A DNA stretch of 64,000 nt, taken from contig NZ_CP014335.1 in the NCBI RefSeq assembly GCF_001610955.1, positions 847,001 to 911,000 on the forward strand. The letters are read 5' to 3'. The stretch comes from Geobacillus thermoleovorans. GTDB lineage: Bacteria > Bacillota > Bacilli > Bacillales > Anoxybacillaceae. Shown here piece by piece: positions 8,346 through 17,272 of this stretch. The stretch's first letter is position 1. Each line of letters starts with the position of its first letter. The notes under the pieces were generated by a model, which searched no databases, was not told where the DNA came from, and saw nothing but the letters and a program-made list of their open reading frames with translations. The position numbers and the translations under genes were made by a program.

Positions 8346-10253
8346 ATGTGCGGTTTTATTGGCTGTATTCATGATCGCCCAAGAGCGATTGAGCAAACAT
8401 GGAAAACAACGTTGGTGGAGATGAACCGCCTGATTACCCATCGCGGCCCCGACGATGAGGGGTATTTTTTTGATGACTACGTGAGTTTTGGTTTTCGGCG
8501 TTTGAGCATCATCGATCTGGAGGCGGGACATCAGCCGCTGTCTTATGAAAACGATCGATATTGGATCATTTTTAACGGGGAAATTTACAACTATCTTGAA
8601 TTGCGGGAAGAGCTGGCGGCGAAAGGATATTCGTTTGCGACGCATTCGGATACCGAGGTGATTGTTGCCCTTTACAGCGCGGAAAAAGAAAAAGCGGTCG
8701 AAAAGCTGCGCGGGATGTTTGCGTTTGTCATTTGGGACAAGCAAGAGAAAACGGTGTTTGCGGCGCGGGATCCGTTCGGCATTAAGCCGTTTTTTTATGC
8801 GGAGCAAGGAGATCGCACGTTTTTCGCTTCGGAAAAGAAAAGCATCTTGCTGGCCCTCAGACAGGAATCGCCAAACGGTGATTCCCTGCAGCATTATTTA
8901 ACATTCCAATATGTCCCTGAGCCGCTGACGATGTCGGCCGGCATTTACAAGCTGGAGCCGGGGCATTATCTCAAGAAAAAAGTCGGAAAACCGCTCACCA
9001 TTCATCGTTATTGGAAGGCATCCTTCGAGCCCATTCGCCAATCGGAAGAGGAGCTTGTAAAGAAAATCCGCGATGCGCTGTTTGATTCGGTCAACGTCCA
9101 TATGCGCAGCGATGTGCCGGTCGGTGCGTTTTTGTCGGGAGGCATTGATTCATCGTTCATCGTCGCCATCGCGAAACAATTCCATCCGCACCTGAAGACA
9201 TTTTCCGTCGGGTTTGAGCGGGAAGGGTTCAGTGAAATCGATGTCGCAAAAGAAACCGCAGAGAAGCTTGGGGTAGACAACATTAGCTATGTCATCTCAC
9301 CGCAGGAGTATATGGAAGAGCTGCCGAAAATTATGTGGCATATGGACGATCCGCTTGCCGATCCTGCGGCTGTGCCGCTGTATTTTGTCGCTCGTGAGGC
9401 GAGAAAGCATGTCACGGTTGTGCTTTCCGGCGAGGGGGCGGACGAGCTGTTTGGCGGCTACAACATTTACCGCGAACCAGAGTCGTTGCGGCTGTTTGCG
9501 CGCATGCCAAACATCGTAAAAGCGGTGTTGCGGGTGATCGCGAAGATGCTTCCGGACGGAATGAAAGGAAAAAGCTTTTTGGAGCGCGGAACGACGCCGC
9601 TTGAAGAACGGTATGTCGGCAATGCGAAAATCTATAGCGAAAAGGAAAAAGCGGCGTTGCTCAAAACGTACCAAGAGGGGCGCGAATATACGGCGGTGAC
9701 GGCTCCTTTTTACCGCGAAACGCTTCATTACCCACCCGTCAACCGGATGCAGTATATTGATCTTCATACATGGCTAAGGGGCGATATTTTAGTCAAAGCG
9801 GACAAAATGACGATGGCCCATTCGCTTGAGCTGCGCGTTCCCTTTTTAGACAAAAAGGTATTTGAGGTTGCTAGGCAAATCGCCCCTGACATGAAAACAG
9901 CCAACGGCACGACGAAATATATTTTGCGCAAAGCGGCCGAGGGCATCGTACCGGATCATGTGTTAAACCGGAAAAAATTAGGGTTTCCCGTGCCGATTCG
10001 CCACTGGCTGAAAAACGAAATGTATGACTGGGCGAGACAGCTCATCAACGAAAGCGAAACTGATCATCTGTTCCATAAGGACGTGCTCTATCGGCTGCTG
10101 GATGAACATGCCCGCCACAAGGCGGATCATAGCCGCAAGCTGTGGACGGTCTTGGCGTTTATGGTTTGGCATCAAGTCTATGTGGAAAAGAAGTACGATT
10201 TTGCTCAATCCGTACAAAACGAGAAGCGGCCAGCGTCTGTTTTGGAGGCGTAG
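8346..10253 (+). CDS. asnB: Glutamine-hydrolysing asparagine synthetase
   Basis: 635 residues in two parts. The N-terminal class II amidotransferase begins MCGFIGC, where Cys2 becomes the glutaminase nucleophile; the C-terminal ATP-pyrophosphatase domain has the loop SGGIDSS (near residue 262). It converts aspartate, glutamine and ATP to asparagine and glutamate. Bacillus has several paralogues (AsnB, AsnH, AsnO); the symbol here is by family, not by confirmed orthology. Start ATG 8346 follows a GGGGGG-containing site; no N-terminal extension is possible because Cys must be residue 2. Monocistronic, with hairpins on the 3' side. Confidence 0.92.
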   Translation: MCGFIGCIHDRPRAIEQTWKTTLVEMNRLITHRGPDDEGYFFDDYVSFGFRRLSIIDLEAGHQPLSYENDRYWIIFNGEIYNYLELREELAAKGYSFATHSDTEVIVALYSAEKEKAVEKLRGMFAFVIWDKQEKTVFAARDPFGIKPFFYAEQGDRTFFASEKKSILLALRQESPNGDSLQHYLTFQYVPEPLTMSAGIYKLEPGHYLKKKVGKPLTIHRYWKASFEPIRQSEEELVKKIRDALFDSVNVHMRSDVPVGAFLSGGIDSSFIVAIAKQFHPHLKTFSVGFEREGFSEIDVAKETAEKLGVDNISYVISPQEYMEELPKIMWHMDDPLADPAAVPLYFVAREARKHVTVVLSGEGADELFGGYNIYREPESLRLFARMPNIVKAVLRVIAKMLPDGMKGKSFLERGTTPLEERYVGNAKIYSEKEKAALLKTYQEGREYTAVTAPFYRETLHYPPVNRMQYIDLHTWLRGDILVKADKMTMAHSLELRVPFLDKKVFEVARQIAPDMKTANGTTKYILRKAAEGIVPDHVLNRKKLGFPVPIRHWLKNEMYDWARQLINESETDHLFHKDVLYRLLDEHARHKADHSRKLWTVLAFMVWHQVYVEKKYDFAQSVQNEKRPASVLEA

Positions 10254-10266
10254 CAGAGAAAGGAAG

Positions 10267-10295
10267 CGTCCCGGGGCTCAGCCGGGACGTTTGTT
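10267..10295 (+). terminator. Terminator of asnB
   Basis: CGTCCCGG (10267-10274) / CCGGGACG (10282-10289) with a short T-rich tail. Confidence 0.8.
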
Positions 10296-10313
10296 CATCT
10301 CTTGATTGAAAGA

Positions 10314-10346
10314 GGCTGACTTTCAAGTGAAGGAATTCAGCCCGTT
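10314..10346 (+). terminator. Second hairpin behind asnB
   Basis: GGCTGA (10314-10319) / TCAGCC (10337-10342) with an inner CTTTCA/TGAAGG stem, followed by CGTTTTG. Its outer arms share the GGCTGA/TCAGCC core of the dispersed hairpins elsewhere in the window. Confidence 0.45.
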
Positions 10347-10600
10347 TTGATATTCGAAACAGGAACCCATTGTTTTAGAGGGTGGTGAAAAACCATGATT
10401 TCCTTGAACATGGTCTGTTTTTTTGTTCAGACAAAAAACGATTTCGTAAGGTTTCACCATTTTAGAAATCCTCCCGCTCAACCAAAGTTTTCTATTCCAT
10501 CACAACCTTCTAGATGACGAGAGCAATGTCGCGAAATGGGCGTTTCACCAAAAGGAAGAACATGCTGCTCGTTTGTTTTTGTCATAGGGAATGGAGAGGG
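10347..10600. other. Non-coding gap with a third hairpin
   Basis: No credible gene. A hairpin ACCATG (10392-10397) / CATGGT (10409-10414) is followed by seven T residues, and a looser GGTGAAAAACC ... GGTTTCACC pair encloses it. The segment could be the remnant of a lost mobile element, but nothing in it proves that. The rest is the 3' flank of the histidine kinase gene. Confidence 0.4.
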
Positions 10601-11665
10601 CTAAGAAACCGGGCCATGAACGGGGAGTTCCACCGTAAAAGTCGCTCCTTCTCCCGGCTGGCTCTGCACGGAGATGATTCCATGATGGATATCGACAATC
10701 TTCTTGGCGATCGACAACCCGAGCCCGCTACCCCCTGCGGCGCGATGGCGGGATTTATCGGCCTTATAAAATCGTTCAAAAATGCGGAGCTGGTCATGTT
10801 CGTTGATTCCTGGCCCTGTATCGGAAACGGTGACGATGGCTTGTTCACCGCGGCGTTGTAGCTGGATGGTGATGGTTCCCCCTTTCGGTGTAAATTTAAT
10901 CGCATTATGGATCAAGTTCAGCCATACTTGGCTAAGCAAATCTTCATCGGCTGTAATGATGACTTTCTCAAACAGGACACACATGTTCAATTCTTTTTCC
11001 GCCCACTGTGGCTCGCAGTGAAGAATGAGTGTTTGCAGCTGTGTGTCCAAGCGATAGGATGTGGGATGAAACGGGTAGTGATCGGAGTCTAACATCGCCA
11101 ACCGCAGCAAATTCTCACTTAACTTCGACAAACGGACGCACTCCGTTTCAATAATGTCGAGATAATGCAACCGCTGTTCACGGCTTAGGTCCTCGTTTTT
11201 GAGCGCTCGGGCGAACCCGCGGATCGATGTGAGCGGAGAGCCGATCTCATGAGACACATTAGAAATAAATTCTTGCCGCATTTCTTCCATGGCCTGCAAA
11301 TTCGCGGCCATGTCGTTAATGCGTGTCACGAGTTCGGCAAACGGATGATTCCGTCCGCCCCAGTCAGCCTGGAGATTTACTCGAAAATCGCCTTTGGCGA
11401 TTCGATTAATGGCATCTATTAAGTGTTGCCAAAATACTTTTTCGCGCTTTCGCAAAAAAGGACTGATCGCGCTCATAGTCATCCCGAACAGCAAAAAGCC
11501 GAGGATCGATGAAATGATTTGACGAACGAGCGGGTGCGGCCGCCAAGCGAATTGGGTGTAGAGCGCTTCTGTGATGAAATATGCCGCAGTCCAAAAGAGA
11601 GAGACGATGGACATTACAGCGATAACCGTCAAGATGGATTTAAGCACAAATCGCAATCGTTTCAT
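10601..11665 (-). CDS. Sensor histidine kinase
   Basis: 354 residues: two membrane spans (about 10-32 and 49-70) with a very short external loop, a HAMP-like linker, the HisKA motif SNVSHEIGSPLTS (phospho-accepting His139) and an ATPase domain with NLIHNAIKF, DTGPGI and GSGLGL boxes. The short sensor loop suggests it senses a membrane-associated signal. Its start codon overlaps the stop of the response regulator (ATGA), so they are co-translated. The DrrAB-like exporter upstream on the same strand is a plausible target or partner; that link is inference. Confidence 0.9.
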   Translation of the reverse strand: MKRLRFVLKSILTVIAVMSIVSLFWTAAYFITEALYTQFAWRPHPLVRQIISSILGFLLFGMTMSAISPFLRKREKVFWQHLIDAINRIAKGDFRVNLQADWGGRNHPFAELVTRINDMAANLQAMEEMRQEFISNVSHEIGSPLTSIRGFARALKNEDLSREQRLHYLDIIETECVRLSKLSENLLRLAMLDSDHYPFHPTSYRLDTQLQTLILHCEPQWAEKELNMCVLFEKVIITADEDLLSQVWLNLIHNAIKFTPKGGTITIQLQRRGEQAIVTVSDTGPGINEHDQLRIFERFYKADKSRHRAAGGSGLGLSIAKKIVDIHHGIISVQSQPGEGATFTVELPVHGPVS

Positions 11666-12336
11666 GACTGTGCCTCCAACCGATAGCCGAGCCCGCGAAT
11701 CGTGCGGATGGAAAATGGAGAATCTGGTTGGGCAAACCGTTCGCGCAATCGTTTGATATGCACATCCACTGTTCGTTCATCCCCATCATAATCGTAGCCC
11801 CAGATCTGTTCAATCAACTCGTCGCGTGTAAACGTTTTGCCCGGATAGCTGGCCAATTTAAAAAGCAGTTCAAATTCTTTCGGCGGCAAGAAGATCTCTT
11901 GGTCTCCCAAACGGCATTCGTACGTCTTGCGGTTTAACGATAAACGGCCTATTTGTACGATTTGCGATGTAGCGATTCGATACCGTTTGAGCAATGCTTT
12001 GACCCGGGCGACGAGCTCAAGTGGGTCGAACGGTTTGACAAGATAATCGTCCGCCCCGAGCTCGAATCCTTTCACCTTCTGTCTTGTTTCCCCTTTGGCC
12101 GTCAACATTAAAATGGGGACATCGTCGTAGTCGCGCAGTTCGCGACATAGCTCCCAACCATCCATTTCCGGCATCATAATATCCATAATGACCAAATCCA
12201 CTTTCACTGTTTCCAATACGTCAAGTGCTTCTTTTCCGTTAGCCGCCTCATGGATTGTAAATCCTTCTAAGTTTAAAAAGTGGCTGACGAGTTCGCGGAT
12301 ATGCGCGTCATCATCGACGATTAAAATTCGTGTCAT
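11662..12336 (-). CDS. OmpR/PhoB-family response regulator
   Basis: 224 residues: receiver domain with acidic pocket DDD (8-10) and phosphorylation site Asp52 in VIMDIMMPEMDG, followed by a winged-helix DNA-binding domain (RTVDVHIKRLRERF, IRTIRGLGYRLE). Start: an ATG at 12342 abuts the AAAGGGG ribosome binding site, while the ATG at 12336 is spaced normally and gives MTRILIVDDD, so I choose the latter. It pairs with the overlapping histidine kinase gene. Confidence 0.92.
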   Translation of the reverse strand: MTRILIVDDDAHIRELVSHFLNLEGFTIHEAANGKEALDVLETVKVDLVIMDIMMPEMDGWELCRELRDYDDVPILMLTAKGETRQKVKGFELGADDYLVKPFDPLELVARVKALLKRYRIATSQIVQIGRLSLNRKTYECRLGDQEIFLPPKEFELLFKLASYPGKTFTRDELIEQIWGYDYDGDERTVDVHIKRLRERFAQPDSPFSIRTIRGLGYRLEAQS

Positions 12337-12517
12337 CGTCATCCCCTTTCATTGTCCTTTCATGCTATTTTCCATTGTGTCGCTTTTGCTTGGCCTTCGT
12401 CAATGTTGAAGCTGGTTCGTTTATAATTTCGTCGTGACAGCAGATAATGAAACGATGGGTTTGATTTTTAATATTCATTGGAGAAGCGGGGATGCTCATC
12501 GCGGACATCCCCAGTGG

Positions 12518-13333
12518 TTATGCGCGGCGCATATAGACACGAACGGTGATCGGAGCAAAGATCGCAACAATGGCTGCCGCGCCGAGCAAGGAGAGGACGA
12601 AATCGGTGCCTATCGTTCCGTGATTCGTCAACTCGCGGACGGCCGCGATCATATGGGAAATGGGATTGACTTTGGCAATCCATTGTAGCCAATCGGGCAT
12701 CGTCTTGACCGGCACGAACGCATTCGATACAAACATCAGTGGGAACAACGCCAGCATGGAGATTCCCTGTACAGCGGCCGCATGACGGGCAATGACGCCG
12801 AAGAAGGCAAAGATCCAGCTGACGGCCCACGCGCATCCAATGGCGAAAACGCCCGCAAGCGCCACACTGGCGATCCCTCCTTCCGGACGGTAGCCGATAA
12901 GAAATCCCATGACAAACGTCAGGGTGGTGGCGATGACATAGCGGACTACATCGGCTAATAACGCCCCAGCCAACGGAGCGATGCGGGCGATCGGCAGCGA
13001 TTTAAAGCGGTCGAACACGCCTTTATCCATATCATCGCGAAGTTGAACTCCTGAAGTGACGGAAGCCCCGATCAACGTTTGGATGAGAATGCCGGGAATG
13101 ATCATGGGCAAGTAGTTATGAACATTCCCCGCGATGGCTCCACCAAAGATGTAGGTAAACATCAAGGTGAAGATAATCGGCTGAAAAGTGACGTCAAATA
13201 ATTGTTCGGGTGTGCGCCGCACCTTCAACAAACCACGATAGGCCATCGTCAGCGAATTTCGTACAGCTTGGGAAACGCTTGTACGGTTTTTCTGTTGGCG
13301 TTTGACCTCCAATTGAGGAGACACTGGTTTCAT
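12518..13333 (-). CDS. ABC-2 type exporter permease (DrrB-like)
   Basis: 271 residues with about six membrane spans and the ABC-2 signature region (FGVIARHAAAVQGISML ... PLMFVSNAFVP). Family members export drugs, lipids or polysaccharides. The start ATG overlaps the stop of the ATPase gene by four bases, so the two form one transporter. Substrate unknown. Confidence 0.88.
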   Translation of the reverse strand: MKPVSPQLEVKRQQKNRTSVSQAVRNSLTMAYRGLLKVRRTPEQLFDVTFQPIIFTLMFTYIFGGAIAGNVHNYLPMIIPGILIQTLIGASVTSGVQLRDDMDKGVFDRFKSLPIARIAPLAGALLADVVRYVIATTLTFVMGFLIGYRPEGGIASVALAGVFAIGCAWAVSWIFAFFGVIARHAAAVQGISMLALFPLMFVSNAFVPVKTMPDWLQWIAKVNPISHMIAAVRELTNHGTIGTDFVLSLLGAAAIVAIFAPITVRVYMRRA

Positions 13334-14346
13334 CTCATCGCTTCCTCCCTTACATCATTGGATTCATCTGCACGTTTTTCCACTCCATGGCCGGTAATGG
13401 TCAGAAAGACCTCATCGAGGGTTGGTTTTTGCACACTTAACTCGGTTAAGTGGATGCCCTCTTGACGCAAAGCGACAAGCAGGTCCGTCACATGGTCTGG
13501 ATCGGCCATCGGCGCCGTGATGTTCCCGGTTTCTAAGGATACCGTCGGCCGAACATGGAGAACGCGCTCAATGATGCGCTTGGCCGTTTCGATCTCTCCA
13601 GGATGTTGCAGCTTGACTTGCAATGACGATTGACCGATGGACGCCTTGAGTTCATCGGGTGTCCCTTCAGCGACGACTCGGCCGTGATCAATTACGGCGA
13701 TGCGGTCTGCCAATTCGTCCGCTTCTTGTAAATATTGGGTTGTCAGCAGCACCGTTGTTCCCATATTCACCAAGCGCCGGATCGTTTCCCACATTTGATT
13801 GCGCGTGCGCGGGTCGAGTCCGGTGGTCGGTTCGTCAAGAAAAATGAGCGGCGGCTGGGCAATGAGGCTGGCGGCGAGATCCAGACGCCGGCGCATACCG
13901 CCAGAGAAATGTTTCAATGGGCGCTTGGCTGCTTCTGTCAAACCAAATTCCTCCAATAATTCGCTTGTTTTTCGCCTTGCTTCTGTTCGGCTCAGTCCCA
14001 GAAGCCTAGAAAAGATCATTAGATTCTCTGTTGCGCTGAGCGTTTCGTCAACAGAGGCGTATTGACCGGTGACACCAATCAATTGCCGGACGACTTGCGG
14101 TTGTTTGACGACGTCGTACCCAAAAATTTGGGCGGAACCGGCGTCCGGGCGCAATAACGTCGCTAACATTCGGATTGTCGTTGTCTTGCCGGCTCCATTG
14201 GGGCCCAGCACACCATAGATGGTGCCCGCGCGCACACGCAAATTGAGACCGTCCACGGCCCGGTGGTCGCCAAAGGTTTTCACCAATTCGTGTGTTTCCA
14301 CTGCCCACTCTTGATGGGCGGGTGAGATTTGGGGTCTGTATCCCAT
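13330..14346 (-). CDS. ABC exporter ATP-binding protein (DrrA-like)
   Basis: 338 residues. Walker A GPNGAGKTT near residue 50, signature HFSGGMRRRLDLA, Walker B LIFLDEPTTGLD, and a C-terminal extension typical of the daunorubicin-resistance (DrrA) subfamily. The start ATG has GAAGGAGGGG upstream. First gene of a minus-strand cluster ATPase-permease-(~180 bp gap)-response regulator-kinase. Confidence 0.9.
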   Translation of the reverse strand: MGYRPQISPAHQEWAVETHELVKTFGDHRAVDGLNLRVRAGTIYGVLGPNGAGKTTTIRMLATLLRPDAGSAQIFGYDVVKQPQVVRQLIGVTGQYASVDETLSATENLMIFSRLLGLSRTEARRKTSELLEEFGLTEAAKRPLKHFSGGMRRRLDLAASLIAQPPLIFLDEPTTGLDPRTRNQMWETIRRLVNMGTTVLLTTQYLQEADELADRIAVIDHGRVVAEGTPDELKASIGQSSLQVKLQHPGEIETAKRIIERVLHVRPTVSLETGNITAPMADPDHVTDLLVALRQEGIHLTELSVQKPTLDEVFLTITGHGVEKRADESNDVREEAMR

Positions 14347-14492
14347 TTTGTGTCCCCCTCCTTCGTATGATTCTCGTACATGGTGAATCGTAGCATGCTT
14401 TTATGAACAGAATGTGAACAACGGAATGATTTTTTGAGGAAGAGAAAATTTGATTCGCCCACTCTTGCAATTCTCCCGGTTTTGGTATATGC

Positions 14493-14520
14493 TTGTTCCA
14501 TCAGGATGATCATCTACTAT
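14493..14520 (+). promoter_or_regulatory. Candidate promoter for the nrdAB leader
   Basis: TTGTTC (14493-14498) - 16 bp - TACTAT (14515-14520), 30-40 nt ahead of the riboswitch aptamer. The boxes are imperfect. Confidence 0.35.
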
Positions 14521-14551
14521 ATATTGTTTTGTTCTATTTTTTAAACAACTA

Positions 14552-14733
14552 TATATCGTTGCGCCAAGCAATGGTGTCCATCAGGACTTAATAGGGAATC
14601 CGGTGTGAATCCGGAACTGCCCCCGCAACTGTATGTGCGGACGAAATGGGATGGCCACTGGCGGCAAGAGCCATTCGGCGCGCCGCTGGGAAGGCCCCAA
14701 AGTAGGACGATGCACGAGTCAGGAGACCTGCCT
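14552..14733 (+). ncRNA. Cobalamin (adenosylcobalamin) riboswitch aptamer
   Basis: Shows the ordered conserved elements of the B12 element: an opening GGTG...GGACTTAATAGGGAAT, then GTGAATCCGGAACTGCCCCCGC-type segment, the B12 box GCCACTG (14655-14661), and the closing GAGTCAGGAGACCTGCC. It precedes nrdA in the sense orientation. Known logic in bacteria that also own a B12-dependent reductase: adenosylcobalamin turns off the B12-independent enzyme. End points are approximate. Confidence 0.93.
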
Positions 14734-14741
14734 TGCTTGGA

Positions 14742-14858
14742 ACGTTTCATGTTCTTCGGGGTGTGAGAAGATGAAACGATAGGGGAAAAGAAAAAGGGTT
14801 TCGTATGCCTTTTTTCCGTCTGTCGTTTCATCCGCTCGCCTGCCCGAGCGGATTTTTT
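14742..14858 (+). promoter_or_regulatory. Expression platform of the B12 riboswitch
   Basis: Three matching segments occur in order: CGTTTCAT (14743-14750), ATGAAACG (14771-14778) and CGTTTCAT again (14824-14831). The middle one can pair with either outer copy. Pairing with the second copy would sequester the 5' edge of the terminator stem at 14830-14853 (antitermination); pairing with the first copy, extended by GTTCTTC/GAGAAG, would leave the terminator free. Confidence 0.65.
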
Positions 14859-14859
14859 A
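14830..14859 (+). terminator. Riboswitch-controlled terminator before nrdA
   Basis: Perfect 9-bp stem ATCCGCTCG (14830-14838) / CGAGCGGAT (14845-14853) followed by TTTTTAT, ending 20 nt ahead of the nrdA start. Confidence 0.88.
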
Positions 14860-14879
14860 TTGAAGGAGTGGGGAAACGA

Positions 14880-17162
14880 ATGACCGCATTGACGAAAATG
14901 ATCATCATCGATGACCAAGGGAAGCCGGTTTCTTTTTCACGTGAAGAGTTTGCGTCGCTGATTGGGCAAGCCGCCGCTGGATTCGGCCGTCTGTCGCTTG
15001 ATGAATACGTCGAGCGTGTTTGGCAGCTTCTCAGTCGAAAGGAGTCCGTCACGGTAGAACAGCTGCACCAAACGGCTATTTTGGAAGGACTTTCTTACAT
15101 TGATGAAGATGAGCCGGACTGGACATTTGTGTGCGCCCGGCTGTATTTGCAGCAACTGTACCGCGAGGCGGCGCGGCAGCGCGGGTACGATGCGCGCGAG
15201 CGATATGGTGATTTTTATTCATTAATCGTTTCTTTGACAGAACAAGGGGTGTACAGCCCGCTATTGCTTGAGCGTTATACGAAAGAAGAGATCGAGACGG
15301 CTGGCTCATTTCTTGATCCAGGCAAAGACTTGTTGTTTACGTATATCGGGCTGCGCACGCTCGCTGATCGGTATTTGGCCCGCGATTATGAGCGGCGGCT
15401 GTATGAATTGCCGCAGGAGCGGTTTTTGGTCATCGCCATGACGCTAATGGTGAATGAACCACCCAAGCGGCGCCTTGAGCTCGTGAAGGAAGCGTATTGG
15501 GCGTTAAGCAACTTATACATGACCGTGGCGACGCCGACGCTTGCCAATGCCGGAAAGTCATACGGCCAGCTGTCGAGCTGCTTTGTCGACACGGTCGATG
15601 ACAGCTTGCAAGGGATTTACGACAGCAACACCGACATCGCCAATTTATCGAAATCGGGCGGCGGCATCGGCGTCTATTTAGGCAAAATCCGGTCGCGCGG
15701 CAGCGACATCAAAGGATTCAAAGGGGTCTCCTCCGGCGTCATCCCGTGGATGAAGCAGCTGAACAATACAGCGGTGAGCGTCGATCAGTTAGGACAGCGA
15801 AAGGGAGCCATTTCCGTCTATTTGGATGTGTGGCATAAAGACATTTTTGCGTTTCTCGATGCGCGGCTCAACAACGGTGACGAACGGCTGCGGACGCATG
15901 ATTTGTTCACCGGCGTTTGCATCCCTGATTTGTTCATGGAGCAAGTCGAACAGCGCGGCGACTGGTATTTGTTTGATCCGCATGAAGTGCGGAAGGTGAT
16001 GGGGTTTAGCTTGGAAGATTTTTATGATGAGGAAAAAGGGTGCGGGAGTTTCCGCGAGAAATACTGGCAATGTGTCAACGAACCAAGACTGTCGAAAGAA
16101 AAAGTGCCGGCGATCGAAGTGATGAAAAGCATCATGCGCAGCCAGCTCGAGTCGGGGACGCCGTTTATGTTTTACCGCGATGAAGTGAACCGGCAAAATC
16201 CGAATCGCCATCTCGGGATGATCTACTGCAGCAACCTTTGCACGGAAATCGCGCAAAACCAAAGCCCGACGGTGACGAAGCGGCAATATGTAAAAGACGG
16301 GATGATCATCATTGAGAAAATCCCAGGCGATTTTGTCGTCTGCAATTTATCGTCGATCAACTTGGCGCGGGCGGTGACCGATGGGGTTTTGGCGCGGCTC
16401 ATCCCGATTCAAATGCGGATGCTCGATAATGTCATTGATTTAAACAATATTCCGGTGCTGCAGGCCGGCCTGACGAACGAAAAATACCGCGCTGTCGGGC
16501 TTGGAACCTTTGGCTGGCATCATCTTTTGGCGTTAAAAGGCATTCGCTGGGAGTCGGAGGAAGCGGTCCGCTATGCCGACGAGCTGTATGAAACGATCGC
16601 GTATTTGGCGATTCAAGCGAGCATGGAGCTCGCCAAAGAGAAAGGGAGCTACCCGGCGTTTCCGGGGTCGGACTGGCAGACGGGCGCTTATTTTGAGCGG
16701 CGCGGCTACGAAAGCCACGGTGAACTCGATTGGGATCGGCTGAAGCAAGATGTGGCCCGCTACGGGATGCGCAACGGCTATATCATGGCCATCGCCCCGA
16801 ACGCATCGACGTCGATCATCGCTGGCAGCACGGCGAGCATTGATCCCATTTTCTTAAAAGTATACGCCGAGGAAAAGAAAGATTATAAGATTCCCGTTAC
16901 GGTGCCGGATTTAAACGAACAGACGACATGGTATTACAAATCGGCGTACCATATCGACCAACGTTGGAGCATCAAGCAAAACGCCGCCCGCCAGCGCCAT
17001 ATCGACCAAGCCATCTCCTTTAACTTCTACGTCATGAACACGATTAAGGCAAAAGAGCTGCTCGATTTGCATTTGACGGCGTGGAAGTCGGGGTTGAAAA
17101 CGACGTATTACGTGCGTTCGACATCGGGGACGATCGACGAGTGCGATTCTTGTGCGAGCTGA
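14880..17162 (+). CDS. nrdA: Ribonucleoside-diphosphate reductase alpha (large) subunit, class I
   Basis: 760 residues. The N-terminal ~100 residues resemble an ATP-cone regulatory region. Catalytic features: SSCFVDTVDDS, the finger-loop NLCTEI, VCNLSSINLA, and the C-terminal redox pair DECDSCAS that is re-reduced by thioredoxin. Reduces ribonucleoside diphosphates with the radical supplied by NrdB. Start ATG 14880 has GAAGGAGTGG upstream; an upstream in-frame ATG at 14805 lies inside the riboswitch platform and is rejected. Controlled by the preceding B12 riboswitch. Confidence 0.93.
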   Translation: MTALTKMIIIDDQGKPVSFSREEFASLIGQAAAGFGRLSLDEYVERVWQLLSRKESVTVEQLHQTAILEGLSYIDEDEPDWTFVCARLYLQQLYREAARQRGYDARERYGDFYSLIVSLTEQGVYSPLLLERYTKEEIETAGSFLDPGKDLLFTYIGLRTLADRYLARDYERRLYELPQERFLVIAMTLMVNEPPKRRLELVKEAYWALSNLYMTVATPTLANAGKSYGQLSSCFVDTVDDSLQGIYDSNTDIANLSKSGGGIGVYLGKIRSRGSDIKGFKGVSSGVIPWMKQLNNTAVSVDQLGQRKGAISVYLDVWHKDIFAFLDARLNNGDERLRTHDLFTGVCIPDLFMEQVEQRGDWYLFDPHEVRKVMGFSLEDFYDEEKGCGSFREKYWQCVNEPRLSKEKVPAIEVMKSIMRSQLESGTPFMFYRDEVNRQNPNRHLGMIYCSNLCTEIAQNQSPTVTKRQYVKDGMIIIEKIPGDFVVCNLSSINLARAVTDGVLARLIPIQMRMLDNVIDLNNIPVLQAGLTNEKYRAVGLGTFGWHHLLALKGIRWESEEAVRYADELYETIAYLAIQASMELAKEKGSYPAFPGSDWQTGAYFERRGYESHGELDWDRLKQDVARYGMRNGYIMAIAPNASTSIIAGSTASIDPIFLKVYAEEKKDYKIPVTVPDLNEQTTWYYKSAYHIDQRWSIKQNAARQRHIDQAISFNFYVMNTIKAKELLDLHLTAWKSGLKTTYYVRSTSGTIDECDSCAS

Positions 17163-17272
17163 CCATGGGGCGCAACAAACGCCTTTGGTCGGGCTTTCCC
17201 TTCCTTGTGCGGGAGGGGCGTCCGAGGTTGGCCGCGCACATGATACTAGAAAACGAAAGGAAGGAATGGACG

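Noticed and set aside
12484..12512. Hairpin GGGGATG/CATCCCC behind the DrrB-like permease gene
   Set aside because: No T-run on the minus-strand side, so not called as a terminator; the stem is short.
14541..14918. 125-codon minus-strand frame across the nrd leader
   Set aside because: It lies antisense to a clear B12 riboswitch and terminator and has no family resemblance.
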